Below the pieces are notes generated by a model that saw only the letters and a program-made list of their open reading frames with translations, was not told where the DNA came from and searched no databases. Below, piece by piece: positions 1 to 9,355 of a stretch of DNA of 64,000 nt. The position numbers and the translations under genes were made by a program. The DNA is from Tieghemiomyces parasiticus (taxonomy: Eukaryota > Kickxellomycota > Dimargaritomycetes > Dimargaritales > Dimargaritaceae): the NCBI GenBank assembly GCA_027575765.1, contig JANBPT010000008.1:1-64000 (forward strand). Reading direction: 5' to 3'. Numbering within the stretch: position 1 is the first letter of the stretch; each line of letters starts with the position of its first letter.

Positions 1-3000
1 CAAAACAGCTTGACATGGTGCTCCGGGGTGTCAAACAGGAGCGGGCGGGGCTTGACCTGACGGCGGTCGGTCTCCTGGACAAGTTTGAATAGGCCGGTTC
101 CGATCGGCATCGGGATACCCATGATGATACACTCGCTCACGCCCACGATCGCGTCGCGCTTCCCGTAAACGGCAGCGTCGAACAGGTGATCGGTAGTCTT
201 CTCGAACGACGCCAGCATCATGACGCTGTCCTTCATCTTGGCCAACCCGAATCGGTTAACGCCCAGGACTTCGCCTTTGAATGTCATAATGTCCGCCAGC
301 ATCCACAGGTGGCGGATATCTATGGTAATGTCGTAGCCCTTGGTGATGCTCTGGAACTCTTGGATAATCATGCGTGCCGCGGCCTCAATGCCCAGCACAC
401 GCTCCAGCTCCATGATATCGTTGGATTCGGTAGCGGTGCCAATGACCCCGTCCACGCCCATCATCTCGCGGAGGCCCGAGCCCTCAGCCTTGACCACAAA
501 GTCCTGCTTCTCATCGGCGATAACCGCGTGACGCACGGACGGGATGCCCACCACGACCACGTCGGGCAGGCGCCGCTTGAGGTGTTGCAGGGCCAGGTAG
601 AGCTGCTCGCCGGACTTGGGGGATGGGTACACGCGGATGCGGTCGGGCTTGACCACGCGCACGTTGGCGTCGGTGAGCTTGAGCTTAGAGTTGACTGGGA
701 TGGCCTGCGCGATCCGGTGTAAAGTGGTTTCCAGGTGGAGCTTGCGGATGGTGTCGAGCGAGATCTTGAAAGACAGAAAGCACTCGGTCTGGGTGTAGAT
801 CTCCTCGACGCACTCCGTCACGTCGCGCAGCGTGGTGCGTTCCAGGCGGCCCTTGACGATGCGTGCGGCTGTCTCGTTCCGACTGTTCACCAGCTTGCAG
901 GTCACAATAGGCGTCGAAATATTTCGAGACGCACTCATAATCTCCTTGAGCCGGGGCACACCGGCCGTCACGTTCATGCTAGCCACACCAGCAAAGTGAA
1001 ACGTCTTGAGCGTCATCTGCGTGGTCGGTTCACCGATACTCATGGCCCCCAAGGCCCCGACCGCCGTCCCGGGCTCCACCGTGGCCCGCACGTACTTTTG
1101 GTAGCACGACTCTAGAAAGGCCTCCAGGACGGGCCGGGTCACACGCAGTCGGTTGTCGGCCGCCTTGTGGGCCGCTGCGGTACCCTTGCGGCCCTGGGCC
1201 TTGGCCTCACGCGCGGTGGACGGCTTGACGGCCAACCCCGGCAGGTCCAGCCGTTCCCGGATGGTGGCCAGGCCCGTCACCAGGGAATTGGCCACGTAGG
1301 CCCGGATGCTATCCAGGTATTCCGGTAGACACCGCACAGTGAACCGGCGCTGGGCCAGGATGGAGTTGGTGACCTCGAGTACCTCGTAGGGTAGCAGGAC
1401 CGGCGCCGCCCGGCCCTTGGTGTCGGTGCGGCCGTGTTGGCAATTGACGGCGTGGCGGAAGTCGCGCTCAAACACCACGGGGTCGCCCTCACCTTCCATA
1501 TAGGTAGGGTCCAGGGCATCACCGCCGTAGCGGAACTGGAGCAGCCCACCGGTGGAGGAACGTACCGACAGGTCATAGTGTACGGTGTAGTCCTCAAAGG
1601 TCTTCATCAGGCGCCGCTGCATGTACCCGGTCTCGGCCGTCTTGACCGCCGTGTCGACCAGGCCTTCGCGCCCGGACATGGCGTGAAACAGAAACTCGGT
1701 GGGGGTTAGTCCCGTGTAGAAACAGTTACGGACGAACCCACGCGCGTCGGGGTCCACCGAGTTCTTGGGGAAGTGCGGCAGCGTCCGGTCCATGAAGCCG
1801 TCCTGCACTCGCTTAGAGTTGATGATCTGCTGACCCACACAGGCTACCATCTGGCACACGTTCAGGGCGGACCCCTTAGACCCGCACACGGCCATGATAA
1901 GCGGGGCATTGTGGCTGCTCAGTTCGTGCCGGCACATCTTACCGGCCAACTCACGCACGTTACTCAGGATGCCCGACATCTTGGACTCGACGGTACCGGC
2001 CTTATCCTGACCTGCGAGGCAGGTAATCTGGCCGCGGGCGCTCTGCTCCACCAAGGTGTCGCACTCCATGTAGGCGTCGTCAATCAGTTGGTCCTTCTTC
2101 TGCTGGAGCCGAAGCGAGGTCTGCACGTCGTTGATACCGATCGAGAAGCCACGGTTGCCCAGCCAGCGCGCGCACAGCTTGGCCAGCCGGTTCATGGCCT
2201 GGGCGGCGGCCACCCCGCCGTAGTTACGTAGGATGAAAAAGAGGACCGAACTCTTCTTATTGCCGCCCACGGTGGCCTTGTCCATGACGCCGGCCAGGAG
2301 CTCGCTGTTCTGGATCACCACGTACCCGTCGCGTGGGCAAAAATCTGGGTACCGCCCGTCGCGGTAGTCAAACGACTTGTTACGGCACTCCAGGTTGACC
2401 AGGACCGGCTCTGTCCGGCTGGGCCGCAGTAGCACACTGAAGATCTGCTTACCCGTCCACAGCTGCACGGGTTTCCAGATGGCGGGCGGGGGCACGTCGA
2501 TCGGGGTAGCAGCGTCGCAAAAGTAGCAGCAGATCTGGGTGAATTGGGCACGGTCGTAAAACAGGTCCTTGTGGGTGACCAGGTACGCCGCCGTGATAAA
2601 ATCTTGGGTGGCTGTGATAAGCATCTCGCCGTTGCGCGGAGTGACCAGGTTATTTTTGACGCCCATCAGCTCGATGGCCTCCATGCGGGCCTCTTCGGTC
2701 TGCGGCACGTGGATGTTCATCTCATCGCCGTCAAAATCGGCGTTGTAAGGGGAGCACACACACTCGTTGAACCGGAAGGTGCGCCAGGGCTTGACCCGGA
2801 CGTAGTGGGCCATGATACTCTGCCGATGCAAGGAGGGCTGGCGGTTGAACAGAACCACGTCACCGTCGCGCAGGTGTCGCTCCACCACGTCCCCAATTTC
2901 CAGCTGCTCGGCAAACGTCACCCGGTCCACGTACTGCAGGAACCGCTTCATGCCGTTGGATTTCTTCACCACGTAATTGGCCCCGGGGTGCACCTCGGGC

Positions 3001-4208
3001 CCGTTGCGCACCGCAGCCTTGAGCACCTCCAGGTTATGGGCGAACACCCGCTCGGGGAAGGTGAGCACCTTGGACACCAGCACGGGGATGCCCACCTCGT
3101 CAATGGCCAGGTTAGGGTCGGGCGAGATGACGGTACGTCCGGAAAAGTCCACTCGCTTGCCCGAGAGGTTACCGCGGAACCGCCCCTGCTTACCCTTGAG
3201 CCGCTGGCACAGCCCGCGGATGGGCTTAGTGTTGCCAGTAAAGGGGAGACCAGGGATGGTGCTGTTAATGTACATGGCAGCCGCGATCTGCATGTTCTCC
3301 CATTGCTCCATGAGGGTGAGGAGAGGCTCGCCGCGCTGAAGGGCGCCCTGGATCAGGGCGTTGGAGAAGGTGATCTCTGCCAGCTTGGCGGTCAGGTCGT
3401 CCTCATTGCTGGTGCCTTCCTGAGCCACCGAAGGTCGGATACAGGTCGGAGGAACAGGGATGGTGCTCCAGATGAACGTTTCGGGCCGACCTGAGTTGGG
3501 GTCCAGAGCCAGCAGCTCGCAGTCTTCGGCGGTGATCTTCTCAAACAGCTTCTGGACCCGGAGCGGGTTTAGGTCCTCCTGGGCCTTGTTGATGTGGGAC
3601 TTCAATTCCGGGTTAAGGGCCACGGCCGCGTCGAAGGTCTGGCGGAACCTGGCCTGCTCATCGGCGGTCTTCTTGGCGCGGAACTTCTCGTGGATGATCT
3701 TGAGGCCGCTGACTTTCTTGACGGCGCCGTTGGTTGCGCCACAGTACATGCAGTTGACCACCTTGCGGCACTGCGTGTTGACGCCCTTCGTGATGAGCCG
3801 GCGCTGGATGTTGTCCAGGACCGGCGCACGCAGCCGTTTGAGGAACTTGCGGCGGTCGCTCTCCTCCAGCAGTACCCGGCTGCAGGTCTTGCAAATATTC
3901 TGGAGGATGGTGACGACCGCTTTGAAGTAACCAATGTGGAAGATGGGCAAACAGAGGTTGATGTGGCCAAAGTGCCCGATGCAGTTGGCCATAGGTAGCC
4001 CACACGTGTCGCACAGGGCTTCTTTGTCAGACACACCCATGCGTCGGTCCAGTACACCGTGTTTGATGGGTTTACGGCTGGGTATGTCGTAGAGGTCGCG
4101 CTGCGTCACCTCCAACTCAGACACCCGGCGCATCTCGTCGGGCGAGAGCACACTAAAGTGAATGTGTTTGATCTTCTTGGATACATTGTCCGTAACCTGC
4201 TCTTTCAT
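1..4208 (-). CDS. RPC1: RNA polymerase III largest subunit (C160/RPC1), 3' end cut by window edge
   Basis: Largest catalytic subunit of nuclear RNA polymerase III, which transcribes tRNA and 5S rRNA genes. One open frame of 1402 codons runs from ATG at 4208 to the window edge without introns. The N-terminus (MKEQVTDNVSKKIKHIHF) and the cysteine motif CDTCGLPMANCIGHFGH match the RPC1 clamp, followed by the CKTC zinc ligands. The catalytic magnesium loop NADFDGD lies at residues 489-495. The trigger-loop region (GALGAMSIGEPTTQMTLKTF) and the C-terminal GTGLFKLV segment are present. The last visible residues (LFDTPEHHVKLF) resemble the end of human POLR3A, so only a few codons should be missing. 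I excluded RPB1: the N-terminus is Pol III-type and there is no heptad CTD. Sequence and family agree throughout; confidence is high. Confidence 0.96.
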   Translation of the reverse strand, partial: MKEQVTDNVSKKIKHIHFSVLSPDEMRRVSELEVTQRDLYDIPSRKPIKHGVLDRRMGVSDKEALCDTCGLPMANCIGHFGHINLCLPIFHIGYFKAVVTILQNICKTCSRVLLEESDRRKFLKRLRAPVLDNIQRRLITKGVNTQCRKVVNCMYCGATNGAVKKVSGLKIIHEKFRAKKTADEQARFRQTFDAAVALNPELKSHINKAQEDLNPLRVQKLFEKITAEDCELLALDPNSGRPETFIWSTIPVPPTCIRPSVAQEGTSNEDDLTAKLAEITFSNALIQGALQRGEPLLTLMEQWENMQIAAAMYINSTIPGLPFTGNTKPIRGLCQRLKGKQGRFRGNLSGKRVDFSGRTVISPDPNLAIDEVGIPVLVSKVLTFPERVFAHNLEVLKAAVRNGPEVHPGANYVVKKSNGMKRFLQYVDRVTFAEQLEIGDVVERHLRDGDVVLFNRQPSLHRQSIMAHYVRVKPWRTFRFNECVCSPYNADFDGDEMNIHVPQTEEARMEAIELMGVKNNLVTPRNGEMLITATQDFITAAYLVTHKDLFYDRAQFTQICCYFCDAATPIDVPPPAIWKPVQLWTGKQIFSVLLRPSRTEPVLVNLECRNKSFDYRDGRYPDFCPRDGYVVIQNSELLAGVMDKATVGGNKKSSVLFFILRNYGGVAAAQAMNRLAKLCARWLGNRGFSIGINDVQTSLRLQQKKDQLIDDAYMECDTLVEQSARGQITCLAGQDKAGTVESKMSGILSNVRELAGKMCRHELSSHNAPLIMAVCGSKGSALNVCQMVACVGQQIINSKRVQDGFMDRTLPHFPKNSVDPDARGFVRNCFYTGLTPTEFLFHAMSGREGLVDTAVKTAETGYMQRRLMKTFEDYTVHYDLSVRSSTGGLLQFRYGGDALDPTYMEGEGDPVVFERDFRHAVNCQHGRTDTKGRAAPVLLPYEVLEVTNSILAQRRFTVRCLPEYLDSIRAYVANSLVTGLATIRERLDLPGLAVKPSTAREAKAQGRKGTAAAHKAADNRLRVTRPVLEAFLESCYQKYVRATVEPGTAVGALGAMSIGEPTTQMTLKTFHFAGVASMNVTAGVPRLKEIMSASRNISTPIVTCKLVNSRNETAARIVKGRLERTTLRDVTECVEEIYTQTECFLSFKISLDTIRKLHLETTLHRIAQAIPVNSKLKLTDANVRVVKPDRIRVYPSPKSGEQLYLALQHLKRRLPDVVVVGIPSVRHAVIADEKQDFVVKAEGSGLREMMGVDGVIGTATESNDIMELERVLGIEAAARMIIQEFQSITKGYDITIDIRHLWMLADIMTFKGEVLGVNRFGLAKMKDSVMMLASFEKTTDHLFDAAVYGKRDAIVGVSECIIMGIPMPIGTGLFKLVQETDRRQVKPRPLLFDTPEHHVKLF

Positions 4209-4942
4209 GGTGGTGAGAGGGCCTCGGGCAATGGGCAGGGGTGATGGAAGTGGTTGAGATTAGTGGGAAGATCAAGGCCTTTTACGGATATCAATAGTAG
4301 AGCGGAATGTGTGAGGCGGGCCGGAGAATCGAAAATAATATTAATTGAACAACGAAGATGGAGTCGGCGGTGCCAGAGAGGGGAGTGCGAAACGGAGTTT
4401 AATCAGCAGATCAGGCTGCCGATTCCAATGTTACAAATTTGCAGAGTGACGAGGGAGTTGGAGGAAAAATGGGCTTGCAATGGGGGGGGATGTTTCGTGT
4501 GGCACAAGGGCAGCATAATCAGGGACAGAAACCATGCAGCAAATCAGTAGTTTATTGGAGGAAGGGGTCAATGGCAACCAGCTGAGGTGGCTAGCATAGC
4601 CTGACGGTGTGGAATGGATCGCACGGTCAGCGGGAACGGACGGCCAGGGTGGCGGCGGCGTGGAAACTGTTTACTCCCTCGTTCACATCTCGGTGGTTAC
4701 TTACCCTACCGACTGTAGTCTTCTTTATTTTTATTAAAAAAAAAAGGATACCCGCTACCGGGTACTATACTCTAACGGGCGAGCCGGAGGTGACAAACTA
4801 GCCAGGATTTTAAATATACAACTCAGATATGTTACCCCGCCTTGAATTCAACGTTTGTGAACTACACAGCACTGCGAGATCTCGACGGCACCGGAAGCAG
4901 GTAAGTATCCTTGTCGAGTAGCCTTCCATTCAGGTCGACCCG
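4209..4942. other. Intergenic: RPC1 5' flank and SSK1-like 3' flank
   Basis: About 730 bp with no supportable gene. RPC1 transcription leaves to the left and the SSK1-like gene ends at the right, both on the minus strand. A ten-A run lies at 4736-4745. A minus-strand AATAAA at 4724-4729 could serve the SSK1-like transcript. Confidence 0.6.
4724..4729 (-). terminator. Candidate polyadenylation signal AATAAA of SSK1-like gene
   Basis: A perfect minus-strand AATAAA sits about 215 nt beyond the SSK1-like stop codon in an AT-rich patch. Position and orientation fit 3'-end processing, but one hexamer is weak evidence. Confidence 0.35.
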
Positions 4943-7900
4943 TCAGAGCACGGCCGCGGATGCTGCGGTCCCCCGGCTTCCTTGGGCGATCTTATACCGT
5001 TGGCGCTTGGCGTCCTCGACCTTCCAGTTCTTGAACCCTTCGAAATCGATGAGGGCGTGCATGGCACCCCACTCGACCAGTTTCTGGCGCATCCAGTGGG
5101 TATCGATCGGCTTGATCAGGAAGTCGTTACACCCTGCCGCGTAAGCCGCCATCCGGTCGGATTCGAGGTTGGAGGCGGTAAGGGCCACGATGATGGCTGG
5201 CGAGCTTACGGGGCCAGTTGAAATCATTGTCGGGGTGTGAAGTAGGGGCGATAATGGCGTGGTGGCTCCCTCGGCGGCCGGTAGGCCGGTACCCTGCCCA
5301 CCATGGTGGCGGGGATGGCCCGTGCCACTGGGCATCGTGACGGCACTCTGTCGCCCACCCATCTGCAGGCTTGACCACCGGCCCTGCTCGTCCACAGTCA
5401 GCCCTCCGTCGTCCTCGGAGGAGGCCGCCGACTGGTTCCGCAGCGACTCCTGCAGCCGCGTCTCTTCCAGCCGACGGATCTCACGGGTAATCTCTATACC
5501 GCTCATGTCAGGCAGCTGCAGGTCCATAAACACCAGGTGAAACACGTCCGCCTGCCACTTGGCCAAGGCCTCCTTGCCCGTTGACGCCATGTCGTGCTTG
5601 ATGCCTTGGTTGTTCATGAACCGGTCGATAATCCGGCGGTCCACCAGGCTGTCTTCCACGATAAGTACCTTAATGGGCGGGATGGGGACGTTGGGGGGTG
5701 GCGAGCAGTGCACGTTCGTCGAGTCGCGGCGAGTGAGCGGATCCCGACGCTGGCGTAGCCCGAAGGGCCGCAGGTTGCTAGCCGAGGCACTCCCAGCGTC
5801 GATTAAGATGGGCGGGGTGGCCGAGAAGCTCTCCGAGCCACCCTCGATCCGCTCCGGGGCGAACTGATCGGGCGCCGAGGCTGCCGGAGAGACGACCCCA
5901 ATCGCCGGGGAGTTCTCATTACCGATGGTCGTGATCTCAAGGGCGGGGGATAACGAGTCACCGAGAGGCGCGGGTTCGGCCTCCTGTCGTTTGCGAGCCG
6001 CCTTGCGGCGCAACTGGTCCAGGCGATTCTTCATGCGACTGGCACCTTTCGACAGAGGCTTAGTGTCAGCCGTTTCGACCGCTGATGGGGGGCTACGCGC
6101 GCCAGGCGTGTGGATCTCGGCGGGTGACGTGGCCGGCGGAGGCGGAGAGCCAGCCTTCGCACGCTCGGACCTTTTCGCTGTCGGGACGGGAACGGGTAGT
6201 GTTGGCGTCAGTGCGTCTAGGGCTTGACCGGTACTCACCGGTGGAGCCCGATCCGGACGGCCCAGGGGAGACGGGGGCTGTGCAGCCCGCGATTTTGGGG
6301 ATAAGGGTGGGCCTACAGTATCGTCCGTCTCTCGGGGTACGGCCCGAGTCTGGGCTAAGGTACCCGTGAGCAACTCGCTGAGGGGCTGTGAAACAGGCCC
6401 CACGGGTGTGGTTAGTACTGGTAGGTCGGCGAGACCGTGGGCAGAGGAGGTACTCACGGTTATCGGTGTTGGTGTGGCTCCTACGGTGACAGCCGGGGTC
6501 CCGACAGGACGGCCGGGGCTGAATTGGTGAAGGGTTGCCAAGGTTGGGCTGGAACCGGGTACGCGGACAGGCGTGTGGATTATGCGGGGTAGGCTAGTCG
6601 ATCGGCTATGCGCGAGAAGGTAGGGGGAAGCAGCGGCCGCTACCAGGGGACTGTCGAGGGTTGGGTGGTGCAGAGCCGCGTAAAGGGAAGCAACCAGGCG
6701 CTTCGTACCGGCCGGTTTCGGCAAGACCAGGACCTCGGGGGCCGGTAGCGGGTGTGGGGTATCCAACAACTCATGTAGCAGCAACTTGGCTCGCTTGTAG
6801 TTCCCGACTGACGTGAAATAAATAAGGGAAGTGGCGCGGATTGTGGATGCCGATACGTTGACACGGTTCTGGGGCTGGAACGGGGAGGATCGGGACCGCG
6901 AATTCTCGCTCTGGGAGGTGCGTGGGGCCGACGAGGCGAGGGTGCCGTGCTCCGTTCCGCTGCCATTGGGTCGACGAGACCGCGCGGAAGAGCCGTAGTC
7001 AAATGACAGAGTGTTGCGGAGGCGGTGAAACTGACAACGAAGGGTGGCCAAATCATCATCGATCATTATAAAGGCATGGGGCTGGCGGGCCCGGGAGGAA
7101 GCGCTCGATTTGGTTTCCGCCTGGGGGCCCGGGGTTAGGTTGTGCAGGCGTACCGGGACCGTAGCATCGGCCGCGTCCCCGGTGACCAGGTAGGCGTTGA
7201 GCTGCATGCCAGCACGCACGGCCAGAAAGTCAATGGCTTTTCGGGCGAAGACCGAGTCAGGGCGGAAGTACAGGGACATGGTCAGGCCACGCAGGTCGCG
7301 CATGAAGGCCGCTAAGCGGACGGGCTCGAGGTCGTCTCCAACAGAGGGCAGCTGGGATGAATGGGTCGCGTCAGGGGAGCCCAGGCGGGCTTGGCGGGTC
7401 AACGGCGACGTCGGAAGACTGGTAGGGGACCGGCCCGATGGTGCTGTCGAAGACGGGAAAGGAAAGTAGTCCAGAGCCTCCTGGATGCCCGAGTCATGGA
7501 CGGATCGACCCCACAGGTCTGTGGCGGGTCCGGGGGTCCCGCGTGGCCGTTCCTGAGCGGGCGTCGCCCGTGGGGTCCGGGATTCACTACCGTCCCCGGC
7601 CCCAAACGGGTAGGTAGAGCGCGGTGTAGTGGGGGCGTGGTGGCTGCGGAAGGCAGCAAGATTATCGTTGACAAACAGGTCACTGACCCGGGCGCGCGAG
7701 GGTCGGGTGGGTGGAGCTGCCGTAGGTTCACGAACGGTTTCATATGGTAGGGTGAGGCTGAGCAGAAGGGCTCGGTGGGCCGCGCCGGCAGGATCAGCAC
7801 GGGCGGTTAGGATGGGTGAGGCGTCGACGGGTCGACTGAGGGAGGGTAATTCGGGGCCATGGGTGCTGATCCATCGCCGACGGCCGACAGGCAGACCAGT

Positions 7901-9355
7901 GTGTCGCATGAACCGGTCTGTCCCAGCCAGATGGCTATCGAGTTCGTCGAGGAGTTCAGTCGCCTGCCCGTCCACTGGGTCCACAAAGGCCCCCGAGGAG
8001 CCCCGCCGTAGGTGCAGTAGCAGATGGATTTCGCAGCTCGGGAGGCCTTCGCGGAGCGCGAAGGCAACCTCCAGACATGCACCCCGTGGGGCGGTGACTT
8101 CCAGGGCCCACAGGTGGGCGTGGAGTACGTGGTACCACAGGTCGTAGGCGGCGTATACTTCGGCGGCCAAGTCCTGCTGTGGGGCATCGAGGGGACCGCT
8201 AGGGGCGGCAGCCTCGAACGGATCATCGGCATGGGCCTGCACGCGCAGGGCGTGACCATGGAAAACCTCGAGGTCCAGGCTGGCGGCTAGGCCCGCGTGG
8301 ACGTCGGTCACACGTTGCATTAGGTCGACCAAGTCAAAAGTGGATGGCGGAACCGTGCGGTTGATCGGGACATTGTCCGGCTCCACGGCGGCATCGTCCA
8401 CCAGGGTGGCCAGGAACCGGACGTGCCTTAAGAAAGTGTGAACGGCCATGAAGGCGGCAGTCGGCACGGGGATGGCGCAAGCGGCGAAGAATTCCGGCTG
8501 ACTGCGTGGGGCAAACAGGCCTCCCGGACCCATCTGCCGCTGTAGGTGGGCCATAGTCTGCGCGGCGTGTAGGAAGGAGGTGCGGAGGGCGAGGTTGTCC
8601 GAGACAGTCGGAACGAGACTTGGCGATGGCGGAGTGGATAGGAAGCGGAGGGTGGCCCGGGCCGTTTCGCCCTCGGGTACAGGGGGCGATGGCGTCACGA
8701 CGGTCTCTGACCGATCGGCACGGGTTGTCTCGAGATCATGGGCCAGGGTACGGGCGAAGGTGTGGAGTGCCCAGAGGAGGAGGAAGGAGAGGGAGGGTAC
8801 GATGTGGGACCACGACAGAGACCAGGCCAGGCGAAGGGACCCGGACGTCCCGGCCACCGCCTGGAAGCCTGGGAACGCAATACGCAAAAGGTACCCCATG
8901 GCCGTGAGCGGGGCGCGGTAGATGGCAGCCAGTGGACCAGGGAAGTAGCCAAAGATTTTGTCGAGTACCGGGTTGAAGACCTGCAGGGTCGCATATCCGA
9001 CTAGGGACGCCAGGTCGGAGAGCAGACCAATCACGGCAACTAAGAGACAGGTGAACGCGGCGGCTCCGAGCACGGCAGATTCGTCGCCAGGGAACCGCCA
9101 CCACGTGTCGGCGAACCTGATAAACGGGCCGAGGGGTGAGGTGGCCAGCCGACCCAATACGGGCAGAGAGAGCGGGGCCTCGGTGCCGGTGGCGAACTGG
9201 TGGTAGCCATAAAACCACCAGACGGCCTGGACCACGGTAGTTAAGCAAGGGTTGCGTGCCAGATCCGAGGCAGCGGTGGCGCAATTGGCCACCAGCACAC
9301 CATGGGCCACTGAGCGGGCCACTCCACCGGCGGCGGAGGCCTTGGTGCGGGTCAT
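4943..9355 (-). CDS. SSK1: SSK1-type response regulator with N-terminal membrane segments and decayed kinase-like regions
   Basis: A 1470-residue single-exon protein. The C-terminal receiver domain (residues 1228-1436) has the acidic pair E1234/D1235, phospho-acceptor D1278 in MDLQLPDMSG, and K1415 in FLIKPID. It contains a long Ser/Gly-rich insertion before its AIIVALTASN strand, and the match to fungal SSK1/Mcs4 is clear. SSK1 normally takes phosphate from the YPD1 relay and controls MAP3Ks of the osmostress (HOG) pathway. The N-terminus is unusual: hydrophobic stretches near 93-125 and 183-203 look like membrane segments. Residues ~285-560 resemble a histidine-kinase DHp/ATPase scaffold (FDLVDLMQRV followed by an HK-like layout) without an H-box. 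Residues ~760-910 resemble a pseudo-receiver (AFIMIDDDL, then VLVLPKPAG). The linker is Pro/Ser-rich and low in complexity. Receiver identity is firm; the N-terminal reading is inference. Confidence 0.88.
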   Translation of the reverse strand: MTRTKASAAGGVARSVAHGVLVANCATAASDLARNPCLTTVVQAVWWFYGYHQFATGTEAPLSLPVLGRLATSPLGPFIRFADTWWRFPGDESAVLGAAAFTCLLVAVIGLLSDLASLVGYATLQVFNPVLDKIFGYFPGPLAAIYRAPLTAMGYLLRIAFPGFQAVAGTSGSLRLAWSLSWSHIVPSLSFLLLWALHTFARTLAHDLETTRADRSETVVTPSPPVPEGETARATLRFLSTPPSPSLVPTVSDNLALRTSFLHAAQTMAHLQRQMGPGGLFAPRSQPEFFAACAIPVPTAAFMAVHTFLRHVRFLATLVDDAAVEPDNVPINRTVPPSTFDLVDLMQRVTDVHAGLAASLDLEVFHGHALRVQAHADDPFEAAAPSGPLDAPQQDLAAEVYAAYDLWYHVLHAHLWALEVTAPRGACLEVAFALREGLPSCEIHLLLHLRRGSSGAFVDPVDGQATELLDELDSHLAGTDRFMRHTGLPVGRRRWISTHGPELPSLSRPVDASPILTARADPAGAAHRALLLSLTLPYETVREPTAAPPTRPSRARVSDLFVNDNLAAFRSHHAPTTPRSTYPFGAGDGSESRTPRATPAQERPRGTPGPATDLWGRSVHDSGIQEALDYFPFPSSTAPSGRSPTSLPTSPLTRQARLGSPDATHSSQLPSVGDDLEPVRLAAFMRDLRGLTMSLYFRPDSVFARKAIDFLAVRAGMQLNAYLVTGDAADATVPVRLHNLTPGPQAETKSSASSRARQPHAFIMIDDDLATLRCQFHRLRNTLSFDYGSSARSRRPNGSGTEHGTLASSAPRTSQSENSRSRSSPFQPQNRVNVSASTIRATSLIYFTSVGNYKRAKLLLHELLDTPHPLPAPEVLVLPKPAGTKRLVASLYAALHHPTLDSPLVAAAASPYLLAHSRSTSLPRIIHTPVRVPGSSPTLATLHQFSPGRPVGTPAVTVGATPTPITVSTSSAHGLADLPVLTTPVGPVSQPLSELLTGTLAQTRAVPRETDDTVGPPLSPKSRAAQPPSPLGRPDRAPPVSTGQALDALTPTLPVPVPTAKRSERAKAGSPPPPATSPAEIHTPGARSPPSAVETADTKPLSKGASRMKNRLDQLRRKAARKRQEAEPAPLGDSLSPALEITTIGNENSPAIGVVSPAASAPDQFAPERIEGGSESFSATPPILIDAGSASASNLRPFGLRQRRDPLTRRDSTNVHCSPPPNVPIPPIKVLIVEDSLVDRRIIDRFMNNQGIKHDMASTGKEALAKWQADVFHLVFMDLQLPDMSGIEITREIRRLEETRLQESLRNQSAASSEDDGGLTVDEQGRWSSLQMGGRQSAVTMPSGTGHPRHHGGQGTGLPAAEGATTPLSPLLHTPTMISTGPVSSPAIIVALTASNLESDRMAAYAAGCNDFLIKPIDTHWMRQKLVEWGAMHALIDFEGFKNWKVEDAKRQRYKIAQGSRGTAASAAVL

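Noticed and set aside
2544..3494. 316-codon open frame on the plus strand
   Set aside because: Antisense shadow of RPC1, which has strong family conservation in the opposite frame.
1..4208. RPB1 (Pol II) as identity of the polymerase subunit
   Set aside because: The N-terminal and C-terminal sequences are Pol III-type, and there is no heptad repeat tail.
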